DNA from: Chryseobacterium defluvii
Lineage (GTDB): Bacteria; Bacteroidota; Bacteroidia; Flavobacteriales; Weeksellaceae
NCBI RefSeq assembly: GCF_014204415.1
Contig: NZ_JACHLE010000005.1
Span: 238,670-302,669 of the forward strand
Length of the DNA stretch: 64,000 nt
Direction: 5' to 3'
This document shows, in pieces, positions 46,164 through 52,537 of this stretch. Each line of letters opens with the position of its first letter. Position 1 is the first letter of the stretch. The position numbers were made by a program, and so were the translations under genes. The notes beneath the pieces are model-generated. The model was given only the letters and a program-made list of their open reading frames with translations, had not been told where the DNA came from and searched no databases.

Positions 46164-48083
46164 TTATGTTTCCACTTCTAAAAGGCTGAAATATTCTTTG
46201 GCGGTAAGCGGCCTTGTAAATCCTTTGGGCGTTACTTCCCTTATCAGTTCACAAAAAAGCAGGTCTCCCTGTCTTTTCAGGCATCTGATATAAGGGATCA
46301 TATTTTCATGCACCCTGAACGTAGAGGCAATAGCAGTAAGCGCATTATCTTTATACTGCTCTTCTATCCAGAGCCAGTGTTCTTTTCCGGTAGAAGGGCA
46401 CCAGCATTTTACTGCATAAGAAAAACCGTTTCGCGAATTCCAGCTCCCGATTCCCAGTTTTTGATTTTCTATTTCATAGACTTCATAGATGTTGGTTTTT
46501 TTTATGGATTCCCTATTACCGTTGATATCATATTCAACATGATCGACATCGATGCTATGGGCATTTATTTTCCGGGCATCCAACTCTTTCATCAGGGTTC
46601 CCACTCCGATATAGTTGAAGCAGAATAATCTGAAGTTTCTGTTATCAGACGTGAAAAATTCCTGAAAAGACAGGGCCTCCGTTTTATCCCATAAAACTCT
46701 GATCTTTTCAATGATCTTATGGAATTCCTGATGATCTTCTGTAGTCCATTCCCGCTTTAATTCTCTTGTCTCAAAGTTCTGAAAACTGCTGTGTCTCAAC
46801 TTTAAAATCCTTACCAGTTCTTTCAGAGGATATTTATTCCCCTTTAATCCTGTTTCAAAGCCAAAGCGCGAGATTAAAAACGAGGTTTTGGATATATAGA
46901 GCTGATCTGTGATCCTGAAATATATATTTTTTGCAAGCGTTTCATAGTGCTCTTCTTTTTTATACAAATAATGGTTTACAGATTCCAACGCAGGAGAGTA
47001 AAAGACATTATTTTTGATCTCCAGGATATTGATGTGCCTGAGAGAATTGGATTTAAAATATTTGGAGATAGTGCAGGAACCATTGATCTTCTGCAAAAAA
47101 TTCATCTCAAAATTCTCATTGGACAGCAATTCTCCTACTTCTTCCAGGAAGGGAGCTTCTACATCATTTTTATGAAATATGCCGTTCACTTTTTTCAGCT
47201 TGGGAAAATAGTATTTTTTGGAGGAATAACTACGTTTTGTGAGACCGCCACGTATTTCAACGAGTTCAGGAAAGGATGCGGATGAATAGGAGTTGAGCCT
47301 GATGGTGCCTGATCTTTCCAATACCGGAAAGTCCGTCTCACTTTTTTCCATGCTGATGCTTCCCTTTACGAATGTTAAGCTATCAAATACCGAAGTGGTA
47401 TTTTTCAGTTCTACATTTCCTATAATCTGCTCCAAAGAAGGGTAATTAAGCTTACATTTTTCTTTTGATTTTTCCCTTGGATCGCCATAGAGGTTTCCAT
47501 GTAACGAAACAAGGTTTGGAAAGTCTGCTTTCTGGGATTTCACCGTAATATTTCCTGAGATATGGGTATGGGGAAAAATAAGATTATCCCCAAAAATATC
47601 TACATCGAATATTCCATCTGCGGGAAGCCTATCTACTTCGTACTGACGATTCACCGCAACAGGCTTCCTGTTTTTACGGAGAAGATGGCCTCTTGTGGTA
47701 AGCTTTGCTTTTTTGGACTGTATACTTCCTCCTATTTTCTCTAAATTTTTGAAATTCAGATCGACAATGCATTTCAGGTTTCCTTTGATCTCTTTAAGCT
47801 TATCGATATTAACTTCATTATGGATAATACAATTACCCTGTACTTTTTCCAGTTTTTCCAGTGAACAGAAAGGAGCATCCACAGAAAGATTACCTGCTAT
47901 TGATACCAGATTGGGAAAAGTACAGCTTTCTCCTCTTAAATAAATGCTTCCTTTGATCTCACTCTGCTCAAATACTTTATTTTTTGCATAAATTTCTATA
48001 CATATGTTTTCGGCATCTGCAAAGTTTTGGAGATCTTCCGGAGCATATACTTTATATCTCTTCATATCATTAATCGTATGCAT
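46164..48083 (-). CDS. large LRR/beta-solenoid-like protein of unknown function
   Basis: A 639-residue cytoplasmic protein. Residues about 20-370 contain degenerate repeats of 20-25 residues with the pattern FPNLVSI-GNL, LEKLEKVQGNC, LKEIKGNL, YPSLEQIIGNVEL, FPELVEIRGGL, FPKLKKVNGIF, giving a leucine-rich or receptor-L-like solenoid. The C-terminal 250 residues form a separate domain with YEVYEIENQKLGIGSW, VKCWCPSTGKEHWLWIEE and ITDQLYISKTSFLI. The family is not recognised. The gene overlaps the preceding 134-residue gene by 14 bases and is followed by a tRNA. The solenoid suggests recognition of a protein or RNA ligand. Confidence 0.7.
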   Translation of the reverse strand: MHTINDMKRYKVYAPEDLQNFADAENICIEIYAKNKVFEQSEIKGSIYLRGESCTFPNLVSIAGNLSVDAPFCSLEKLEKVQGNCIIHNEVNIDKLKEIKGNLKCIVDLNFKNLEKIGGSIQSKKAKLTTRGHLLRKNRKPVAVNRQYEVDRLPADGIFDVDIFGDNLIFPHTHISGNITVKSQKADFPNLVSLHGNLYGDPREKSKEKCKLNYPSLEQIIGNVELKNTTSVFDSLTFVKGSISMEKSETDFPVLERSGTIRLNSYSSASFPELVEIRGGLTKRSYSSKKYYFPKLKKVNGIFHKNDVEAPFLEEVGELLSNENFEMNFLQKINGSCTISKYFKSNSLRHINILEIKNNVFYSPALESVNHYLYKKEEHYETLAKNIYFRITDQLYISKTSFLISRFGFETGLKGNKYPLKELVRILKLRHSSFQNFETRELKREWTTEDHQEFHKIIEKIRVLWDKTEALSFQEFFTSDNRNFRLFCFNYIGVGTLMKELDARKINAHSIDVDHVEYDINGNRESIKKTNIYEVYEIENQKLGIGSWNSRNGFSYAVKCWCPSTGKEHWLWIEEQYKDNALTAIASTFRVHENMIPYIRCLKRQGDLLFCELIREVTPKGFTRPLTAKEYFSLLEVET

Positions 48084-48474
48084 TTTCCAAAAGCTGTGTT
48101 AAAGGGTTATATTCCTGCTGTATATACTTCACGAAATATTCGCTTTCTATACGCAACGTTTTATGTTCATTATGAAAAATAAAAGCATCACCGGTAATTT
48201 TGAAGGTTTCCGTCATGTCATCTTTGTCAATGATTTTATAGTGCGAAACTTTCATATTATGCTGATTACTGGTTTTTTCAAGGCAATATTCTTTGTAGTT
48301 TTCTACTAAAGCAAAAAGGTTTTCTATTTTTTCTTTGGGAGCCTGTTCTGGTTTTGGACCCACATCAAAATACAACTTTTCCGTCCTTACTTTTGTTTTT
48401 TCCGGCAAGGTTGTTTTTTTGTCCGTAAAATGGTCTCTTTCGCTCCGGAAAAAGTTAAAAAGTTTCTTTAGCAT
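48070..48474 (-). CDS. hypothetical protein coupled to the LRR-like protein
   Basis: A 134-residue protein with a basic N-terminal stretch (MLKKLFNFFRSERDHFTDKKT), a Pro/Lys middle and a predicted alpha/beta C-terminal part (KVSHYKIIDKDDMTETFKITGDAFIFHNEHKTLRIESEYFVKYIQQEY). No known family. Its end overlaps the start of the LRR-like gene, so the two products are likely made together. It follows the tRNA block at 48.7-49.1 kb and a family A repeat. Confidence 0.6.
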   Translation of the reverse strand: MLKKLFNFFRSERDHFTDKKTTLPEKTKVRTEKLYFDVGPKPEQAPKEKIENLFALVENYKEYCLEKTSNQHNMKVSHYKIIDKDDMTETFKITGDAFIFHNEHKTLRIESEYFVKYIQQEYNPLTQLLENAYD

Positions 48475-48522
48475 ATCTGTATTTTTTTATATAACACCTG
48501 TTTGAACTCATCAAAAAAGCAA

Positions 48523-48682
48523 ACCACAAAAGACAAAAAAGCCTTTTTGACACTTAAGCTAATTCTAAGACACCTGAGAAAAGCATTTAAGTACACATTA
48601 GTTCTTGAAAATCTTTAATTTTCTTCTTATGTGGACTTCTAATTTATTTTTTCACATTTAAAAACTTTTGTGTCTTTGTGGT
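48523..48682. repeat. MITE-like inverted-repeat element, family A copy 4
   Basis: About 160 bp bounded by ACCACAAAAG and CTTTGTGGT (one base short), with internal GACACTTAAG and TTCTTATGTGGACTT similar to the other copies. It sits between the tRNA block and the 134-residue gene. Confidence 0.7.
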
Positions 48683-48714
48683 GAAAAATAAAAGCTTAGA
48701 CAAATTCATAAAAC

Positions 48715-48786
48715 AGGAGTACCAACAGGATTCGAACCTGTATAACGGGTTTTCGGTGTATTTTTCCAATTAAATCATGGTACTCC
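48715..48786 (-). tRNA. tRNA-like, anticodon unclear
   Basis: Acceptor GGAGTAC / GTACTCC (perfect, extended by one pair), D-arm ATGATTTAATTGGAAAAAT, T-arm ACAGG-TTCGAAT-CCTGT. The anticodon region (ACACCGAAAACCCGTTA) does not form a proper 5-bp stem, so the identity cannot be read. Same D-arm family as the Trp- and Val-type tRNAs nearby. Confidence 0.45.
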
Positions 48787-48792
48787 AGATTT

Positions 48793-48867
48793 GTGAACAC
48801 AGCAGGATTCGAACCTGCAACTTCACCTTGTAAGTGTGATATTTTCCCAAATTAAATTATGTGTTCA
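48793..48867 (-). tRNA. tRNA-Val(TAC)-like
   Basis: 75 nt: acceptor TGAACAC / GTGTTCA (perfect), D-arm TAATTTAATTTGGGAAAATA, anticodon arm TCACA-CTTACAA-GGTGA (TAC; closing pair mismatched), T-arm GCAGG-TTCGAAT-CCTGC. Discriminator reads C, unusual for Val (normally A). Confidence 0.55.
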
Positions 48868-48910
48868 AACAGGCAAATTTAATAGTTTCTTAAATTAAAC
48901 CCGTTTTTTG

Positions 48911-48982
48911 TAAAGCGTACAGGAATCGAACCTGCAACCTCCTGCGTGCAATGCAGGTGCTCTTCCTTTGAGCTAACGCTTT
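48911..48982 (-). tRNA. tRNA-Ala(TGC)-anticodon tRNA
   Basis: 72 nt: acceptor AAAGCGT / ACGCTTT (perfect), D-arm TAGCTCAAAGGAAGAGCA, anticodon arm CCTGC-ATTGCAC-GCAGG (TGC), T-arm GCAGG-TTCGATT-CCTGT, discriminator A. The G3-U70 pair that normally specifies Ala is absent (third pair A-T), so charging by AlaRS is doubtful. Confidence 0.7.
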
Positions 48983-48986
48983 CTTT

Positions 48987-49062
48987 GGAAGACAAGCAGG
49001 ACTTGAACCTGCAACTCATTCTGGCAGGAAGGTGTTTTTCCATTTTTAATACTATTGTCTCC
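48987..49062 (-). tRNA. degenerate tRNA-like, possible Gly(GCC)
   Basis: Acceptor GGAGACA / TGTCTTC (one wobble), D-region ATAGTATTAAAAATGGAAAAACA, T-arm GCAGG-TTCAAGT-CCTGC. The anticodon stem is poorly formed; the loop contains CTGCCAG, which would give GCC. 76 nt. Confidence 0.45.
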
Positions 49063-49073
49063 ATTTTCCTGAT

Positions 49074-49125
49074 GAGCCGTCAATTCTGCTTTGGCAGGTC
49101 AGTTCCTATTAATTGAGCCAACGTT
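49074..49125 (-). pseudogene. tRNA-like remnant
   Basis: Minus strand CGTTGGCTCAATTAATAGG resembles a tRNA 5' end and D-arm, followed by a small hairpin CTGC-CAAA-GCAG, but no T-arm or 3' acceptor is present. It lies directly between the SDR gene and the Gly-like element. Confidence 0.3.
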
Positions 49126-49126
49126 T

Positions 49127-50491
49127 TTACCAGGTATGTATTTTATAATTCTTCAATAATACTCCGCTGTAATAATTTCCTTTGATGCCTTCAATCACAG
49201 GATGCAGAATTCTGGCTGCTCCATCCACGGAATCCAGTGGCGGGATATATCCCTGCTCAAATTGTTTCTTTCTCAGGCTTTCTTTTGCTCCCGTTGAGAT
49301 CCATCCGACATCTACAGCACTCATGTAGATCTGCTCTTTTTCGAATTCTCTGGCAGAAGTAAGCGTCATCATATTCAGTGCGGCCTTCGTCATATTCGTG
49401 TGAGGATGGAACATCGTTTTATTTTCATAACTGAAAATTCCTTCGGAAGAAGTGACATTGATGACAAACTTCTCTTTAAACACTGAATTCTTCATTAGAG
49501 GTTTCAGTTCTTTGATCAGAAAGTAGGGTGCCAGCTGATTGATCAGATTAACCTCCACTAATTCATACATTGAGATTTCTTCCAGCGTGGAATTCCAGCT
49601 CGTCTTATCTCTGTGGTCCACAGGCTGCCCGAAACGGGTAAGGGAAACCGGCGTTTGTTCATTTTGAGCATATTCCAGGTTCCTGATCTCACCGGAAATT
49701 TCTGTCCGGTTTGGAATTAAATTCTGTACATTTTTAAATTCCACCAGCTTTTCTTTTTCCCGTTTTATGATCGGAAGGTAATATTCATCAGGGTATTTGA
49801 TAGTCTGTGCTGCATTATTGATCAGAATATTAAGGGTATCAAAATTAGCTTTATAAAAATCTGTAAATTCCTGAATGGCTTTTAAGTTCCTTAAATCCAA
49901 GCCATAGATCCAAAGTTGGTTTTTCCATTCTTCATAATCCTGTTCCTGCTGTAGCAGTTCTAAAGCCAATGCCGGAAAGCGTGTTGTAAGCACCAGATTG
50001 GCTCCGTTCCTCAATATTTTCAAAGCGGTGGCAAATCCTACTTTCACCCTTCCTCCTGTCAGGATCACATTCCGCCCTTTCAGGTCTGCCGATTCAAAAC
50101 GTTTTTCGTAGTTTTCTTCGGCACATTTCGGGCATAGCCTTGTATAGAAGGAATGGGCATACTGATAGCTTCGGTTGCAGCAATAACAGTTTTTGGGGAT
50201 CTGAAGTTTTGTCAGTTTTGTGTTGCCTTTTTCCTCGTCATAAAAAGCAGAAACACCCGCCAAAGCTTTCCGCATCAACACAGATCCCGAATTGACATCC
50301 AGGTCATGGGCTTTCATCAGCAGGTAATTTTCCTGGCGACCCTGCTTTTTAGCATTCTTATGGATCTTTGTAATCAATCCTGAAAAGGTTTTATTATCGG
50401 GATTCAGAAAGGGTTCATCTTTCAAGGCATGAAGTACCTTGAGACATGCTTCCCATTCATTTTTCGTAAATTTATGATCAGAAAAATCCAT
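49127..50491 (-). CDS. SDR family oxidoreductase with N-terminal zinc ribbon
   Basis: A 454-residue two-part protein. Residues 1-95 are a helical domain (MDFSDHKFTKNEWEACLKVLHALK); then a four-Cys zinc ribbon (NCYCCNRSYQ ... RLCPKCAEEN, about 101-125). The Rossmann SDR domain (about 135-454) has LTGGRVKVGFATALKIL (TGxxxxxG), LINNAAQ and VNVTSSEGIFSYENK; the YxxxK dyad is replaced by a Phe-His-Pro-His-Thr-x-x-Thr-Lys (FHPHTNMTK) segment, so the Tyr is not obvious. The zinc ribbon suggests binding of RNA or protein. It is upstream of the tRNA block at 48.7-49.1 kb on the same strand. Confidence 0.82.
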   Translation of the reverse strand: MDFSDHKFTKNEWEACLKVLHALKDEPFLNPDNKTFSGLITKIHKNAKKQGRQENYLLMKAHDLDVNSGSVLMRKALAGVSAFYDEEKGNTKLTKLQIPKNCYCCNRSYQYAHSFYTRLCPKCAEENYEKRFESADLKGRNVILTGGRVKVGFATALKILRNGANLVLTTRFPALALELLQQEQDYEEWKNQLWIYGLDLRNLKAIQEFTDFYKANFDTLNILINNAAQTIKYPDEYYLPIIKREKEKLVEFKNVQNLIPNRTEISGEIRNLEYAQNEQTPVSLTRFGQPVDHRDKTSWNSTLEEISMYELVEVNLINQLAPYFLIKELKPLMKNSVFKEKFVINVTSSEGIFSYENKTMFHPHTNMTKAALNMMTLTSAREFEKEQIYMSAVDVGWISTGAKESLRKKQFEQGYIPPLDSVDGAARILHPVIEGIKGNYYSGVLLKNYKIHTW

Positions 50492-50552
50492 TGTTCCGGT
50501 TTATAAGTACAAAGCTATTGAAGTAATACGCAATCTTTTTACGCAGTAAAAA

Positions 50553-51200
50553 TTATTCATTAATAAAAGTTTCCAGAAAACCAATCAGCTGAGTTCCACC
50601 GTGGCTCCAGCGAATCCCATGCCCTTCTTTTTCCCTGATCTCAAAGACAAGCTCATGCTTATAATGAAAGAAAACGTTCCACCATGTTTTATGATCTATG
50701 ATATGATGTATCCTCTCCATTACTTTTTCCTGCTTCTCCTTATTATTTCCTTTTACTTCGCCCCAGAACGGGTCTTCCATTCTTCCGACGTGCTTTTCCC
50801 ATGCTCTTTGGGCAATAGTAATTTCATGGTTAAATAATTTCTGGCAGCTTTCGATCAAAGTATTTTTAAGGGGCGGAATTGCATTTTCATCACGGATGCT
50901 TGCTGATGTAAGCCTTTGCCCCAAGATATTCAGCCAATGCTCAAAGGGTATTTTTTCAAGTTTCTCAGCTTTTACCTGATCCGGGATCTGACTTTCCAGA
51001 ATGCTGATGAAGATATTAAAACTCTCGTTCCTGTTTATCTTTATTTCTTCATTAAAATAAGGCATATCCCAATCTAAAACACCTTCTTTAAACCTTTGAA
51101 TGTTATTCTCAATACTTTGCAGATGTTCTTCTGCCAGAACAGCATGATATTTTTCTTTCCAGAAAGCTGAAAACAGGGGAATATATTTTTCAGGAGTCAT
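50553..51200 (-). CDS. hypothetical protein coupled to the DUF434-type gene
   Basis: A 215-residue, mostly helical protein, not recognised (MTPEKYIPLFSAFWKEKYHAVLAEEHLQSIENNIQRFKEG, WLNILGQRLTSASI, FFHYKHELVFEIREKEGHGIRWSHGGTQLIGFLE). Rich in Trp, His and Glu; no signal or membrane segment. Its start overlaps the stop of the DUF434-type gene by 11 bases, so the two are translated together and may form a complex. Context suggests RNA metabolism. Confidence 0.65.
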   Translation of the reverse strand: MTPEKYIPLFSAFWKEKYHAVLAEEHLQSIENNIQRFKEGVLDWDMPYFNEEIKINRNESFNIFISILESQIPDQVKAEKLEKIPFEHWLNILGQRLTSASIRDENAIPPLKNTLIESCQKLFNHEITIAQRAWEKHVGRMEDPFWGEVKGNNKEKQEKVMERIHHIIDHKTWWNVFFHYKHELVFEIREKEGHGIRWSHGGTQLIGFLETFINE

Positions 51201-51921
51201 GGCAAGACATTTTTATGAGATTTACGGAAAGGTTTTCTTCCCCGATCAAATAGTTAATGAGGTTGAACCAGTATTTGCAGTTATCCAGTATCCATGCATC
51301 GGAAGAAACCAGTATTTCAGCATTTTCTGCAAGAATTTTGTCCGGATTATATTGCAGGTCTACTTCCCAGTCAAGATGATTTTCCTGAGAAAATTCCAGA
51401 ATAATCTGTTTTATTCTTCCGCTGTTGGATACAGGCCGGTCAAAGATCCAGATCAGTTTTTTCAATTGGGCCTTCCGGAAAAATGAAGCCACCAGCTCTA
51501 CAGACCTCAGCGTCTGATTAACTCTTTTATAGGTTCCGTGAACACCGGAAAGATCGCGGTAACAGCCATCCAGCCCTTCAAAAATATAGGCTCCGGAAAG
51601 GAGGCTTTCCAGCAGGATCAGGACATTAAAGCCATCCAGATGAACGGTTTTTTCTTTTAGGTCTGTTATTTTCAGCTGTTTTTCTTCTCTGTTCCGGATC
51701 TGGGTTTCGGAAGCGGAAGCGCCACGAAGTGCCTGAATCTGCCTGGTTTTTAATTTATACCGGTTACCTGCGAGTTCGGAAGCTGCTTTTTCAGGATATT
51801 CTCTGCTCAGCAGGTAATGCATATCCTCAACAGCCGATCTTAATGCGCTGACCTGCTTTTCTGATCCGAACAAATTGTCATCTCCTGTATTTTTTCCCCG
51901 GTTTCTGTTATTCATGCTCAA
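51190..51921 (-). CDS. DUF434-type protein, predicted PIN-like
   Basis: A 243-residue protein. The N-terminal segment (ALRSAVEDMHYLLSREYPEKAASELAGNRYKLKTRQIQALRGASAS) matches the DUF434 pattern. The C-terminal half has strand-acid motifs DGFNVLILLESLL, LIWIFDRPVSNSGRI and VSSDAWILDNCKYW that suggest a PIN-like nuclease core (acidic D near DGFN, D in FDRPVS, D in SSDAWILD). If active it would be a metal-dependent RNase. It heads the minus-strand unit from 51.9 to 45.7 kb that includes several tRNA-like sequences. Confidence 0.75.
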   Translation of the reverse strand: MSMNNRNRGKNTGDDNLFGSEKQVSALRSAVEDMHYLLSREYPEKAASELAGNRYKLKTRQIQALRGASASETQIRNREEKQLKITDLKEKTVHLDGFNVLILLESLLSGAYIFEGLDGCYRDLSGVHGTYKRVNQTLRSVELVASFFRKAQLKKLIWIFDRPVSNSGRIKQIILEFSQENHLDWEVDLQYNPDKILAENAEILVSSDAWILDNCKYWFNLINYLIGEENLSVNLIKMSCHDS

Positions 51922-52098
51922 AAATAGGTTTTTTGGTAAAATGTGTATCTGCTCATTTTAGTAAGTGTTTTGAGCCTGATGAGAAAAACGCAAAGATCTT
52001 TTTATCCATCCATATTTTAAGAGTCAAAGATCCTGATCAATTTTCAATTGATCTGATTAAATGTGATGCATCACTACACAGCCTGATCATTTAAGTTT

Positions 52099-52431
52099 TC
52101 AATAAAACAAATGCTGCTTGCTTTTGTTCCGCCATCCTGCCTGGCTTTCATATTTCACAAAGAATATTTTGACATCTGCCTGGCTCTCATAGTTTACAAA
52201 ATGTATTTTAAATTTTGCCTGGCTGGCATACTGCGTAAAAAACCATTTTCCGCTGTTTCCGTCTGCCTGGCTTTCGTAATCTACTTTATAAACGTTTAAA
52301 TCTGCCTGGCTTTCATACTGTACCACAAATACATTTATTTCTGCCTGGCTTTCATAATCGGTTGAAAAGATGGTCTGAGCCTGCAGTTTTATTCCCAAGA
52401 TCAGCATGATCAGTATAAAGATGTATTTCAT
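52099..52431 (-). CDS. DUF6150 family secreted repeat protein
   Basis: A 110-residue secreted protein: signal MKYIFILIMLILGIKLQAQ, then six tandem repeats of about 13 residues built on YESQA-D (DYESQAEINVFVVQ, YESQADLNVYKVD, YESQADGNSGKWFF, YASQAKFKIHFVN, YESQADVKIFFVK, YESQAGWRNK). The alternating pattern suggests a small beta-sheet or solenoid. Function unknown. It follows the VIT/VWA gene on the same strand by about 100 bases but has its own leader. Confidence 0.85.
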   Translation of the reverse strand: MKYIFILIMLILGIKLQAQTIFSTDYESQAEINVFVVQYESQADLNVYKVDYESQADGNSGKWFFTQYASQAKFKIHFVNYESQADVKIFFVKYESQAGWRNKSKQHLFY

Positions 52432-52537
52432 TGTGCTTTCTTTTAAATTTTTCAGGATAAAAGTTACGAAAATTTATGATGTTGTAAAAAAGCGCCCGCA
52501 TTTCTGCAGACGCCCTTACTAACTTCTTCTTCAAACA

